The notes under the pieces: generated by a model | What the model was told of the DNA's origin: nothing | Databases searched by the model: none | Seen by the model: the letters and a program-made list of their open reading frames with translations, nothing else | NCBI GenBank assembly: GCA_964631175.1 | Contig: CAZVWH010000003.1 | Coordinates: 1-64,000 of the forward strand | Length of the DNA stretch: 64,000 nt | Direction of reading: 5' to 3' | From: CAZVWH01 sp964631175 | Lineage (GTDB): Bacteria; Planctomycetota; Phycisphaerae; Sedimentisphaerales; Anaerobacaceae | Shown here: one piece after another, positions 43,737 to 52,626 of the stretch | How the letters are laid out: each line of letters opens with the position of its first letter | Position numbering within the stretch: the first letter of the stretch is position 1 | Translations under genes and position numbers: made by a program

Positions 43737-44534
43737 ATGACCATAGACAGTGTAAGCGATTTCCAAAAAAGACTATTGGCACACTTCGAGAATTTCAAGC
43801 TTATTCTTGCTACGGACTCCGGTGATTGGCTGATAAAAGGATTCATTGATGTTTACCGAAACATTTATACAATCTCAGTAGATACTAAAGTTGTTTCCAA
43901 GATCATTGAGTTGATGCTCTTTCCAGTTATCTCAGAATTTGCAACTAAGAACAATTACACAATGGTTTTAGCTGAGTACCAGAACCATTATCCAGATATC
44001 AGTTTCATATCAACTGATGGAGCGAAAATTGCGCTTGATCTGAAAAGCACATATCGGGTTAATCCTGAGACCGTAAACGGTTTTACATTGGGGGCCTTTA
44101 CAGGTTATTTCAGGCAGCGCAAATCCACAAAAAATATCACTTTTCCTTATGCGCAATATGCTGGTCATTTTGTTCTGGGGATTATTTACAGCAGACGGGA
44201 GCAGGTTATCGATGAGCGCCGAATTTATACCCTTGACGATCTCCAAGACATCGTTTCGGTGGTAAAAAATTTTGCTTTCTTGCTTCAAGAGAAGTGGAGG
44301 ATTGCTAGCGAACGTACGGGTAGTGGAAACACCAAAAATATTGGTTCAGTCACAAAAATTCAAGCATTGATTGAGGGCAGCGGACAATTTGCTCCATACG
44401 GTGAAAAAGTATTTGACGATTATTGGATGAACTACCTAACGAAAGATATGGCACGAGCAATCGACTCATACATACCTTATCGAAATATTGAGGAATATTG
44501 GAATTGGCGTGAGCGTGCCAGTCGAAACAGATAG
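43737..44534 (+). CDS. Type II restriction endonuclease, EcoRV family
   Basis: A 265-residue homologue of EcoRV (245 residues). YQNHYPDISF has the first catalytic Asp87 and KIALDLKSTY has Asp101 and Lys103, matching EcoRV Asp74, Asp90 and Lys92. Glu58 aligns with Glu45. The DNA-recognition loop reads GSGNTKNIGS (195-204) against GSGNTTNIGS in EcoRV. The FTLGAFTGY and TKNITFPYAQY segments also align. It probably cuts GATATC or a close relative. The pair sits between two planctomycete core clusters and is probably acquired. Confidence 0.9.
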   Translation: MTIDSVSDFQKRLLAHFENFKLILATDSGDWLIKGFIDVYRNIYTISVDTKVVSKIIELMLFPVISEFATKNNYTMVLAEYQNHYPDISFISTDGAKIALDLKSTYRVNPETVNGFTLGAFTGYFRQRKSTKNITFPYAQYAGHFVLGIIYSRREQVIDERRIYTLDDLQDIVSVVKNFAFLLQEKWRIASERTGSGNTKNIGSVTKIQALIEGSGQFAPYGEKVFDDYWMNYLTKDMARAIDSYIPYRNIEEYWNWRERASRNR

Positions 44535-44922
44535 AGCAACTGGCTCAAAATATGGTAAACGTACCGAAGGCATGCCCCCACATTCTCGGACGCTAAGCTG
44601 CTAAAATCAAGTGATATTTTGTTTGGCAACTACTATATATAGTATATTGCCTAACTTGCCCAAATAGGCTTTGAGGGTTGTTCGTTTTTTTTCCTGATAT
44701 AAGATTGTAGTGCTCCAAAAGCAGATTTTTCAATACTAATCGGCAGTATTTTATCGCAAGTGGCTGTATTCTAAGCCATTGTGAACAGCCAAGCAAAAAG
44801 TTAAGTTTTCTAAAGTTTTGTAAGCGCTTCTGTCGATATCAATACTGCGAATTTGTTTTGGGCCTCCGAAGGGATTTGCGAGGCATACAACATATAGTGG
44901 TTATAAGGGCTCAGACGAAAAT
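44535..44922. other. Intergenic region after the restriction genes
   Basis: No gene is evident. It is AT-rich with a perfect palindrome ACTATATATAGT near 44630 and several T runs that might end transcription (GTTCGTTTTTTTTCC near 44680). One GATATC is present near 44839. It probably contains the promoter of the FlgM-like gene but I see no clear consensus. Confidence 0.35.
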
Positions 44923-45246
44923 ATGGATGATTTCGTTTGTAGCTTATTCCGTAAGGTCATTGAGATGCCAGATTCCAATAATAATGGCCGTTTAGAAGAC
45001 TATGATCGGCAGATCGAACCTGTCAATGATGTTATGGCTCCAGATGAGGATTTCACCATGGAGCAAATCCTTGACAATATCAACAATACGCCCCTTGGGC
45101 AGGTATTGAAAAAAATTGCGATGCTGCCGGAAATTCGCAAAGAAAAGGTCCTTCGTGTTCGCAGGCAGCTTACCGAAGGAAAGTACGACTTGAGTACGCG
45201 ATTGGATGTCGCTCTCGATAAGGTCCTTGAGGACCTCACCGCTTAA
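44923..45246 (+). CDS. FlgM-like anti-sigma-28 factor
   Basis: This 107-residue protein has an acidic, disordered N-terminus. The C-terminal region LPEIRKEKVLRVRRQLTEGK followed by YDLS...ALDKVLEDL matches the FlgM sigma-binding helices (the PxVRxxKVxxIKxxIxxGxY pattern). It would hold a flagellar sigma factor inactive. No flagellar gene is nearby. The start may be ATG 44923 or ATG 44965. Confidence 0.75.
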   Translation: MDDFVCSLFRKVIEMPDSNNNGRLEDYDRQIEPVNDVMAPDEDFTMEQILDNINNTPLGQVLKKIAMLPEIRKEKVLRVRRQLTEGKYDLSTRLDVALDKVLEDLTA

Positions 45247-45342
45247 AAGCGGTTTTATCCCTCAAATTACTGCTGAAACTACCTACTATTTTTATTGCCT
45301 TTGCAACCTTGCCAGGTAAGGCCGCAGAAAATCGGAATAATT

Positions 45343-45780
45343 TTAGACTACTTCCGGAATGTCATCGTCGGGCTCATCCATTTCTACGGGTTTATAGCCC
45401 GGCTGCTTTGATTTTTCAAATTCTTCCTTGAAGGCTTTTATGACATTTTCCTGAATTTTCTTACGGCATTCTGCGTTAATCGGATGGGCGATGTCGGCGT
45501 GCAGCTTCATTCTACCTTTAAAATCTTTCCTTGCTCGATTTTCCTGCAGTGGTTTGCCGCAGTTGTTACAGAATTTGGCTCTGAGGTGATTTTTGCCTCC
45601 GCATTTTTCGCAATGGTCGCTCATTTTTCTCGAAGGCATAGCAACGAAAAGACCGGTAGCGCCTTCAATAACCTTAATGTCGCGAACCACAAACTCATTA
45701 TCCATCGTTACGGAGCAAAAAGCCTTTAGCCTGTCATCTTTGTTGTCCACTAATTTGACTCTGACCTCGCTGATTTCCAT
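45343..45780 (-). CDS. spoVG: SpoVG family protein with inserted zinc ribbon
   Basis: A 145-residue protein. The SpoVG start MEISEVRVKLVDNK and TMDNEFVVRDIKVIEGATGL then AMPSRK are clear. A zinc ribbon (CEKCGGKNHLRAKFCNNCGK, two CxxC pairs) is inserted next. The SpoVG fold then resumes with ADIAHPINAECRKKIQENVI. The canonical protein is about 95 residues with a short loop at this site. SpoVG proteins bind nucleic acid and regulate, and the ribbon may add contacts. It is directly downstream of ispE, as often in bacteria. Start ATG 45780, with GTGAGG upstream. Confidence 0.88.
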   Translation of the reverse strand: MEISEVRVKLVDNKDDRLKAFCSVTMDNEFVVRDIKVIEGATGLFVAMPSRKMSDHCEKCGGKNHLRAKFCNNCGKPLQENRARKDFKGRMKLHADIAHPINAECRKKIQENVIKAFKEEFEKSKQPGYKPVEMDEPDDDIPEVV

Positions 45781-45825
45781 TTTTTGCCTCACTCAAAAGT
45801 CGGGACCCCGCAAAACGAGGACCCT

Positions 45826-46728
45826 TTACCATCTATTGTTATGCACGATAATGCTTTTGCAGCCAATCTTTTCTTGAAGCTTACGTTTGTACGCTACTAC
45901 TTTTTCCTCATCTTTGTTGCAGACGAGACAAAACATTGCTGAACCACTACCACTAAGACACAAAGGTCCGATACCAAAGGATTCAATTGTATCTTTAAGT
46001 TCAGCCAGCTCTTTTGCCAGGCTAAAACAACTTTTTTGCAACATATTTGCGCACATGTTTACTACTAAATCAATCCTGTTTTTGCAGATATAGCTGTTTA
46101 TCTGATTACTGAGCTTATCGTAGAGGGCCGGATTATGCCTGTAGTTGTCATAAACCTTTTTTGTAGAGACACTTACGTCTGGTAGTATTAAAAGAGCCAA
46201 AAAGTCAAAAATTTTTTCTAATTTTTTAATTTTTTCTCCTTTTCCTTTGCATAGTGCCAACGGCCCATTCAAAAAGAAAGCCACATCGCTGCCTAATCTT
46301 GATGCTAATTTGGCGAGCTGGCGATTTGTAAGTTTTAAATCTAAGTATTTGTTTAGTCCCATAAGGGTCGCTGCGGCATCGCTGCTGGCTGAGCCAAGCC
46401 CAGAGCCGGCAGGGATATTTTTAGTCAAAGTGAGTTTGATGTCGGCTTGTGTCTTGCAGGTCTCGAAAAGTAGCTCAGCAGCCTGGTAAACGAGATTGTC
46501 TTTTCCCTCGGGTGCCCAGCACGGCCCGTGACAGATAAGCTCGATGCCTGCTTCTGGGTTTGGCTCGATGAGAATCTCACCGTACCAGTTGATTTTGGTC
46601 ATTACGGTTTCTATTTCGTGAAAGCCGTCGGGCCGTTTGCCGGCTATAAGCAGAGATAGATTTATCTTGGCAGGTGCACGGACGAATAATCCATTTCCAC
46701 GTGTTTCAAACTGCTTTTTATCAACCAT
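45826..46728 (-). CDS. ispE: 4-diphosphocytidyl-2-C-methyl-D-erythritol kinase
   Basis: About 300 residues. IspE phosphorylates CDP-methylerythritol in the non-mevalonate isoprenoid pathway. LFVRAPAKINLSLLIAGKRP is the typical N-terminus, the GHMP ATP loop is PAGSGLGSASSDAAATL, and the C-terminal glycine motif is LCLSGSGSAMFCLV. I start at 46726-46728; the longer frame is encoded by the AATACG/CGTATT repeat (YEYM...). It is followed by spoVG after 45 bp. Confidence 0.93.
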   Translation of the reverse strand: MVDKKQFETRGNGLFVRAPAKINLSLLIAGKRPDGFHEIETVMTKINWYGEILIEPNPEAGIELICHGPCWAPEGKDNLVYQAAELLFETCKTQADIKLTLTKNIPAGSGLGSASSDAAATLMGLNKYLDLKLTNRQLAKLASRLGSDVAFFLNGPLALCKGKGEKIKKLEKIFDFLALLILPDVSVSTKKVYDNYRHNPALYDKLSNQINSYICKNRIDLVVNMCANMLQKSCFSLAKELAELKDTIESFGIGPLCLSGSGSAMFCLVCNKDEEKVVAYKRKLQEKIGCKSIIVHNNRW

Positions 46729-46931
46729 ATACTCGTATCTCGTTAAGCGTGATGCGTATCTCGTAAAGTAACAATTTTGCTCATTGACATTATAGCAGGC
46801 CCTTCTTATCCTGAACACGAAAATTGGCCACAGAGGGCACAGAGTTCACAGAGAAAAGTATATAAAGATACTCGATACTGGATGCTTGATACTCGAATGA
46901 GGGGTGCATTTTGCGTAGTTGAGAAATAATG

Positions 46932-46957
46932 TTTAGCCCCCCGATTTATTCGGGGGG
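46932..46957. repeat. Hairpin/TTTAG repeat with T tail
   Basis: TTTAG then CCCCCCGA, a short loop, TCGGGGGG and TTTTT. It is the same family as the other hairpins and could act as a terminator on the plus strand. Confidence 0.7.
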
Positions 46958-46980
46958 TTTTTACCCTCGTAATGATGGAT

Positions 46981-47660
46981 CAGATTTATGGACGAATCGA
47001 AGTGTCATTATCGTCACCTCGAAGTGTCATTATCGTCACCCCGAGCGCAGTCGAGGGGTCTTTTAAAAGATTTTATCAGATTCCTCGACCCGCCTACGAC
47101 GGGCTCGGAATGACGATGTCGAAGCGGGTAGGACTGAAAATACGTAGGGTAGGGTGGGGCTTGCCCCACCATTACATTATTGNNNNNNNNNNNNNNNNNN
47201 NNNNNNNNNNNNNNNNNNNNNNNNNNNNNNNNNNNNNNNNNNNNNNNNNNNNNNNNNNNNNNNNNNNNNNNNNNNNNNNNNNGTAGGACTGAAAATACGT
47301 AGGGTAGGGTGGGGCTTGCCCCACCATTACATTATTGGTAATCCATTGAGGCGGAACGGTGGGCTGAAGCCCACCCTACCTGAGAAATGAATCCGATAGG
47401 ATAAATTTATGGACGAATCGAAGTGTCATTATCGTCACCCCGAGCGCAGTCGAGGGGTCTTTTAAAAGATTTTATCAGATTCCTCGACCCGCCTACGACG
47501 GGCTCGGAATGACGATGTCGAAGCGGGTAGGACTGAAAATACGTAGGGTAGGGTGGGGCTTGCCCCACCATTACATTATTGCAAATCCATTGAGGCGGAA
47601 CGGTGGGCTGAAGCCCACCCTACCTGAGGAAATGAATTAAATTGGCAAGATTTATGGACG
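46981..47660 (+). repeat. Roughly 245-bp direct repeats upstream of the channel gene
   Basis: The words ATTTATGGACGAATCG occur at about 46984, 47405 and 47650. Between them the same series of palindromes is repeated (CCCCGAGCGCAGTCGAGGGG; GGGTGGGGCTTGCCCCACC; CGGTGGGCTGAAGCCCACC). The copies at 47409 and 47654 are 245 bp apart. The first copy contains an extra 20-bp duplication and the scaffold gap. The third copy is the real gene start (MDESES), so the 5' end of the channel gene has been duplicated upstream. Confidence 0.82.
47183..47282. other. Scaffold gap (100 N)
   Basis: Both edges lie inside the 245-bp repeat, so the assembler could not cross it. The true length and copy number of the repeat are unknown. 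Confidence 0.95.
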
Positions 47661-48616
47661 AATCGGAATCCAAAAAGGAAAACCACAACGGCCAAAAACG
47701 CAGGTTTGATCCTGAGCTTCTAAAGAAAGGATTGCGTTGTGACCTGGATCAGTACGAGTTTCTCAAACAATGCTCGGAGAAAGGAGATGAAGGCATAAAT
47801 GAGTGGAACGAACGGCGAAAAACTAATAGGGAAGAAGATATTTACCTTGAAGGTGCTAAATTTAGTTACACACATCTCAACGGTGTAGAACTATGGTATT
47901 CGTATTTAAAAAAGGCAGTCTTCTATCATGCGGACCTGAGAGATGCACAGCTTGTTTTCGCCCACCTCGAAGGTGCTGAGTTCGATCATGTGAAGATGCA
48001 AGGTTCAAATTTCCACTTCTCTACAGTTGATGGCGAAACAATATTTTTGGAGTGTAAAATAAACCGCCATACTTGGTTTTATTGTGTTGGCTTGGATAAT
48101 GTTAGAATAGATACAGCAACAAAGCAGCTTTTGGAATACAATATCCGGAGGAAGAATTGGGAGGAGTGGTATAAGCAGCATCCTAAGCTCAAATGGGTAG
48201 TTAAGCCTTTTTGGTCGATAAGCGATTATGGTCGGTCAACTGGTCGGATAATAGTTACTTTCTTTGGTCTGGCACTTATCTTTGCGAATATTTATTATCA
48301 TTGGGGCAGGATAGCTCCGCCGGGGATTGTGGAGAATTTATTTATAGATCGAAATGGAATTGTGATACCATCGTGGCTGGTGCCCTTGCGGACACTATAT
48401 TTTTCTATTGTGACAATGACGACATTGGGCTTTGGTGATATGTATGCTAATGCGCAAAGTATTTGGGGACATATATTGCTGAGCTTGCAGGTGATTTTGG
48501 GATATGTTCTTTTGGGTGCATTGGTGACGCGGTTTGCGGTTTTATTTACGGCCGGTGGGCCGGCAGGAAAATTCGCAGATGAGAAGAAAAATAAACCACA
48601 GATTGACACAGATTAA
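47654..48616 (+). CDS. Pentapeptide-repeat protein fused to a two-helix potassium channel
   Basis: About 320 residues. Residues about 60-140 are pentapeptide-like repeats (AxLxx: YLEGAKFSYTHLNGVELWYS). Two transmembrane helices (about 202-222 and 274-298) flank a pore loop with the potassium filter TMTTLGFGDM. The start ATG 47654 (MDESES) lies in the third copy of an upstream duplication; a TTG at 47642 is the alternative. The last codons (PQIDTD) come from a CCACAGATTGACACAGATTA repeat. It probably conducts potassium; the repeat domain may gate it or bind another protein. Confidence 0.82.
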   Translation: MDESESKKENHNGQKRRFDPELLKKGLRCDLDQYEFLKQCSEKGDEGINEWNERRKTNREEDIYLEGAKFSYTHLNGVELWYSYLKKAVFYHADLRDAQLVFAHLEGAEFDHVKMQGSNFHFSTVDGETIFLECKINRHTWFYCVGLDNVRIDTATKQLLEYNIRRKNWEEWYKQHPKLKWVVKPFWSISDYGRSTGRIIVTFFGLALIFANIYYHWGRIAPPGIVENLFIDRNGIVIPSWLVPLRTLYFSIVTMTTLGFGDMYANAQSIWGHILLSLQVILGYVLLGALVTRFAVLFTAGGPAGKFADEKKNKPQIDTD

Positions 48617-48708
48617 ATAGAAGTAAAAATTGCCACAGAGGACACAGAGGAGCACAGAGAAAATAAATGAAGTTTAGATGTAGCAATTTATATATGATTT
48701 GATGAATT

Positions 48709-48790
48709 GTCATTGCGAGGCCTGTCTTACAGGCCGTGGCAATCTCTAGCCTTCCAATTATAGAGATTGCTTCGCTTTGCTCGCAATGAC
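48709..48790. repeat. ATTGCGAG/CTCGCAAT palindromic element
   Basis: GTCATTGCGAG and CTCGCAATGAC ends pair, and the interior has GGCAATCTC and GAGATTGC arms. It is a second copy of the element at 33102. A CACAGAGGACACAGAGG repeat (also near 46830) lies just upstream at about 48633-48660. Confidence 0.85.
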
Positions 48791-48856
48791 ATTAATTGAG
48801 CTATAATATAACAAAAGAAAAATCTCTGTGTTCTCTGCGGCATATAGGAATATTGA

Positions 48857-49531
48857 ATGTCGAACAATGAAACAATAAATCCTGAAACAAGTCACCACTC
48901 ACCAGTCACTAATCACCAGTCAGTGGCCTGGTGGCATTGGCACAGGCGGTTATATGACTGGGTAATTCATTTTGCTGACACCAGGCATGGCTCGACGGCT
49001 TTATTTTGTCTGAGTTTTGCTGAGTCGAGTTTTTTTCCTGTTCCGCCGGACGTTCTGCTTGCGCCGCTTGCGTTGGGCGCGCCAAAAAAATGGTTTCGCT
49101 TTGCCCTTGCCTGCTCAATAGCCTCGGTGTTTGGTGGTATTCTGGGCTACTTGATCGGGACCTTTTTATGGTCTTTGATTAGTCCGTGGGCTTATGCTCA
49201 CCTGGGAGCGATTGGCCTGACAGAAGCAAATTTTACAAAATTTGCAGGCTGGTACGATAAATACGATTTCTGGATTGTCTTTACCTGCGGTTTTACGCCT
49301 TTGCCGTATAAAGTTTGCACAATATCCGCGGGCGTCGCGAGAATTAACTTCTTAGGATTTCTTATCGCCTCGGCGGTAAGCCGGTCGGCGAGATTCTTTC
49401 TTGTGGCGGGGTTGTTCGGCTGGAAAGGTGAAAAAATACGGCCTGTCATTGAAAAATATTTCAACTGGTTCTCACTTGCGTTTGTTGCTCTATTGATTGG
49501 CGGATTCCTTGTGATAAAATGGCTGCATTGA
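48857..49531 (+). CDS. YqaA/DedA-like membrane protein (VTT domain)
   Basis: This 224-residue protein has about five hydrophobic segments. SFAESSFFPVPPDVLLAPLA, GGILGYLIGTFLWSL and CGFTPLPYKVCTISAGVARI match the YqaA branch of SNARE-associated/DedA proteins, probable lipid or ion scramblase-like proteins. Residues 9-24 (NPETSHHSPVTNHQ) are encoded by a TCACCAGTCACTAATCACC repeat, so the N-terminus is repeat-derived. AGGA is present upstream of the ATG. Confidence 0.8.
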   Translation: MSNNETINPETSHHSPVTNHQSVAWWHWHRRLYDWVIHFADTRHGSTALFCLSFAESSFFPVPPDVLLAPLALGAPKKWFRFALACSIASVFGGILGYLIGTFLWSLISPWAYAHLGAIGLTEANFTKFAGWYDKYDFWIVFTCGFTPLPYKVCTISAGVARINFLGFLIASAVSRSARFFLVAGLFGWKGEKIRPVIEKYFNWFSLAFVALLIGGFLVIKWLH

Positions 49532-49535
49532 GAGA

Positions 49536-49569
49536 TTAGCCCCCAGATTTACTCTGGGGGTTAAATATT
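49536..49569. repeat. Hairpin repeat with a foot on both sides
   Basis: TTAG, CCCCCAGA, a short loop, TCTGGGGG, then TTAAATATT. It lies between the YqaA-like stop and the AMMECR1 start, 11 bp from the latter. Confidence 0.75.
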
Positions 49570-49579
49570 GGGTCACATT

Positions 49580-50140
49580 ATGAATGCCAAACAAAAACAA
49601 ACATTATTAGCGGTTGCGCGTGACACTGTCGAGGCGGTTATTACAGGCGGCTCGATTCCTCAGCCTAAATCGGACAATCCTGAACTGAACGCCCATTGCG
49701 GCAGCTTTGTGACATTGAAGAACAAAGGAAGATTGCGAGGCTGTATCGGCCAATTCACTTCTGAAGGCCCATTGATTGAATTAGTCGGCCAGATGGCAAA
49801 GGCCTCGGCAACCGGTGACCCTCGCTTTTTTACTAATCCTATAATGCCCGGCGAAATAAAAGAGTTAGATGTCGAAATATCGGTTCTGTCGCCACTGCAG
49901 CGGACGAATGAGCCGTTGAGTCTGCGCCTTGGAATTGACGGCATCTATATAAAGAAGGGACGTGCCTCCGGCTGCTTTTTGCCGCAGGTCGCCACCGAGA
50001 CCGGCTGGAGCAAAGAGGAATTTCTCTCGTACTGCTGCGCACACAAAGCGGGCCTTGCCGCTGACGCCTGGCGTGACCCGGATACGGAGGTCTATTTATT
50101 TACCGCTGAAGTTTTCAGTGCGGAATTCAAAGACATATAG
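49580..50140 (+). CDS. AMMECR1-domain protein
   Basis: About 186 residues. HCGSFVTLKNKGRLRGCIGQ and ISVLSPLQRTNEPLSLRLGI match AMMECR1 domains. In bacteria these are often called AmmeMemoRadiSam system protein A, with a Memo-like and a radical-SAM partner. Neither partner is next to it. The ATG at 49580 is chosen over a TTG at 49568. Function is unclear in all organisms. Confidence 0.85.
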   Translation: MNAKQKQTLLAVARDTVEAVITGGSIPQPKSDNPELNAHCGSFVTLKNKGRLRGCIGQFTSEGPLIELVGQMAKASATGDPRFFTNPIMPGEIKELDVEISVLSPLQRTNEPLSLRLGIDGIYIKKGRASGCFLPQVATETGWSKEEFLSYCCAHKAGLAADAWRDPDTEVYLFTAEVFSAEFKDI

Positions 50141-50339
50141 GTAGCAATCGTATAGGAGAATTCTACGGTTCATACAAAGCAAATTTCTAGGGGATTTGCG
50201 TCTGTAGTATTACGAAGAAGTCCCTCATCGCCGTCCTTCTCCGTAGAAGTTATACTACGAAGTCCGATAGGGGATGCCTTACTCCCATTAGGGACACCTT
50301 ACGGTGGGCAGATAAATGCCGGCGACGGCTAAATTTTTC

Positions 50340-51194
50340 TTAGGATGTGTCTTTCAGTAATTGCTCGAGCTTTTCAAGCTCACCAGATTTTATATGGTAG
50401 CTGTGCTCGACGTCGGGAAATTGGCCTCTCTTTACCTCTTTGCTATAAGTGCTAAACGCATCAATTGTATTCTTAGCTAAATTGCCGTAGCTCTTTGCGA
50501 ATTTTGGGCCTGGCCCTTGTGTCAAACCTAAAATATCATGTGCAATCAGGATTTGTCCGTCACAGCCAGGTCCGGAGCCACAGCCAATGACAGGTACTTC
50601 GCAGCGTTTTGTGATTATTTCTGCTACCTCGGCAGCGGTTCCTTCAATCAGTAGTGAGTCGGCCCCGGCAGCGACCATTTGCTCAGCAAGGCTTATTAGC
50701 TCCATTGCCATATCTGCCGTTGTAGCCTCAGCCTTGAACCGACCAATCTTGCCGATACTCTGCGGCCTTATTCCAATATGTGCCATCACAGCTATACCGG
50801 CATCGCTCACTGCTTTAATAATGTCGATATGTGCATTGGTAACTTCGAGCTTAACCATTTGTGCTCCGGCTTCGACAACGAATCGACCTGCGTTTTTCAC
50901 AGCCTCGGCTCGGCTAACTTGATAAGATAGGAAGGGTAAATCGGCGACAAGATATAAATCTGGTGCGCCTCGGCGAACTGCGGCAGTTATTGCTACCATA
51001 AAGTCCATTGTAGCAGGTAGCGTTGAATCAAAGCCGAGTACCACCTGAGCTGCGGAATCGCCCACCAATATCATCTGTATATCGCTTTGAGAGAGAAGCT
51101 TGGCTGTAGTGTAATCATAACAACTAACTGCAACAATCCTGTGATTTTGACGTTTGGCTGTCAGTAAATCAGCAATTGTAATTTTAGTACCCAT
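50340..51194 (-). CDS. panB: 3-methyl-2-oxobutanoate hydroxymethyltransferase
   Basis: A 284-residue TIM-barrel enzyme of pantothenate synthesis. It transfers a hydroxymethyl group from methylene-tetrahydrofolate to ketoisovalerate. Motifs VGDSAAQVVLGFDSTLPATM, VKLEVTNAHIDIIKAVSDAG, MAHIGIRPQSIGKIGRFKAE and SLLIEGTAAEVAEIITKRCE are all typical. Length is normal. No other pan gene is in the window. The stop sits against a degenerate hairpin/CTAAA repeat at about 50318-50335. Confidence 0.93.
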   Translation of the reverse strand: MGTKITIADLLTAKRQNHRIVAVSCYDYTTAKLLSQSDIQMILVGDSAAQVVLGFDSTLPATMDFMVAITAAVRRGAPDLYLVADLPFLSYQVSRAEAVKNAGRFVVEAGAQMVKLEVTNAHIDIIKAVSDAGIAVMAHIGIRPQSIGKIGRFKAEATTADMAMELISLAEQMVAAGADSLLIEGTAAEVAEIITKRCEVPVIGCGSGPGCDGQILIAHDILGLTQGPGPKFAKSYGNLAKNTIDAFSTYSKEVKRGQFPDVEHSYHIKSGELEKLEQLLKDTS

Positions 51195-51666
51195 ATCAGT
51201 CTGCCCGAAAAAATGTATTGAAGATATAACAGGGTTTCAGTTAAAATATGAGAACAATATACTTTTATCAAGCGTAAAATAAACGTAATAAAAGATTGTA
51301 TTTTTTAAGGCTTTTAGAAAAAGCTATAGAAAAAAATAGGTTTTTCAGAATTAATGACTTGATTTTAAACGAAAAAAATGTAATTGTTCTAAATCTGTTT
51401 TTTTTCAACAAAGTTTCACTAAAGAAATATTTGTAATTTGTTCGATTATAGTTTATAAGCGCACAAATAGCTTTTCATCACCCTCCTCCGAAGCCAGATT
51501 CCGTTTTTTCGAGAATCTGGCTTTTTTATACAGACGCACGTTAGAACAGGCAAGCCACAAAAATTCCCAACGTTAAACTGGGAAATAATAAAGCTGGGAT
51601 AACCATCAGGGGGTCCGTTACTGAGCAAGTAGGCAAAAGTTTGGTGGTAGTAAATTTGAAAATAAT
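51195..51666. other. Intergenic region with terminator, possible small RNA
   Basis: No good gene is seen. It is very AT-rich from 51240 to 51470. A strong terminator lies at 51492-51527 with no ORF leading to it on the plus strand. AT-rich words such as TATAGT near 51448 could be a -10 box, so a short plus-strand RNA (about 51455-51527) is possible. Confidence 0.35.
51492..51527 (+). terminator. Rho-independent terminator with no upstream gene
   Basis: AGCCAGATTC pairs perfectly with GAATCTGGCT around a loop of about 11 bases and is followed by TTTTTT. Neighbouring genes on both sides are on the minus strand, so it terminates something unannotated. Confidence 0.8.
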
Positions 51667-52626
51667 TTATTCATTTGTTTTCGGACAAGACATAATATAG
51701 TCCAGACAATCGCCTAAATTAGCTGTTGCAGCAGCAATAGTACAGTCAGCTGCACCGTAATAGAGGATGAGCTGATTAGTTTCTTTGTGAACGACAGCGC
51801 CGGTAGGGAACACTACACCCCCAACATCACCGACTCGTTCGTAATATGCCTCAGGTCCTAAGACCCATTCATCGCTTCGGCGTAGAACTTTCCAGGGTGC
51901 GTTCAGTTCCAAAAGTGCCAGTCCAACACGGTATATTTGCCCCGCAGTAGTGCTGCGGACGCCGTGATAGAATATCAACCAGCCGTGTGGTGTTTCTATA
52001 GGCTGGCAAGCCAGCCCCACTCTGTGGCAGTCCCAGTAGGCTGCTCTTGTTCTAATCAGTAATTGATGGTCGCCCCAATGCTTCAGATCCGGTGAGAAAC
52101 TCAGCCAAATGTGCGCCTCGCCTCGGACAATGGGGCGGTGGATGAGTGCAAATCGCCCATTAAATCTGCGAGGAAAGAGGCATGCATCTTTATCCTCGGG
52201 CGGCAAAAGAGCACCCAGCCGGGCAAAAGTCCTGAAATTTTTAGTAATCGCCAGCGAAATTACCGGACCACCCTCGCTGAAAGAAACATAAGTCACGGCG
52301 AATTGCTTTTGCTCTTCGAGCCAGACAATGCGTGGGTCTTCCAGACCCCACTTTTCCTCACGAGAGCTTTGGTCAGCCTCCAGCGTTGGCTCAGGGTCGA
52401 TTTGCCAGTTTGTAAAGCCGTTGGTACTGCGGGCTACTGTTAAATGCGAAAAGCCACGCATGTCCTCCACGCGAACCAGCAGCAGCGTCTCGGAATTAAA
52501 CTTCGCCGACGCCGGATTAAAGACCGCATTCGCCGGGTAAGGCCAATCTTCCGGCGATAGGACCGGATTATTGTCAAATTTCTTAAAGAGGTCGTGTGCT
52601 TTTTGTGCCTGTGAAAGCTCGGCCAT
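51667..52626 (-). CDS. Glycoside hydrolase family 130 enzyme (mannoside phosphorylase type)
   Basis: This 319-residue five-bladed propeller protein has WGLEDPRIVWL with the catalytic-site Asp, KDACLFPRRFNGRFALIHRP, GWLIFYHGVR, and the final DVGGVVFPTGAVV and LILYYGAADCTIAAA. GH130 members phosphorolyse beta-mannosides such as mannosyl-glucose or mannosyl-N-acetylglucosamine, or hydrolyse them. Which of these applies cannot be decided. AGGA lies before the ATG. Confidence 0.88.
   Translation of the reverse strand: MAELSQAQKAHDLFKKFDNNPVLSPEDWPYPANAVFNPASAKFNSETLLLVRVEDMRGFSHLTVARSTNGFTNWQIDPEPTLEADQSSREEKWGLEDPRIVWLEEQKQFAVTYVSFSEGGPVISLAITKNFRTFARLGALLPPEDKDACLFPRRFNGRFALIHRPIVRGEAHIWLSFSPDLKHWGDHQLLIRTRAAYWDCHRVGLACQPIETPHGWLIFYHGVRSTTAGQIYRVGLALLELNAPWKVLRRSDEWVLGPEAYYERVGDVGGVVFPTGAVVHKETNQLILYYGAADCTIAAATANLGDCLDYIMSCPKTNE

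Noticed and set aside
44593..44796. 67-codon minus-strand frame after the restriction genes
   Set aside because: AT-rich chance frame with no recognisable motif.
51446..51628. 60-codon minus-strand frame
   Set aside because: It crosses the strong terminator hairpin and shows no family or RBS.
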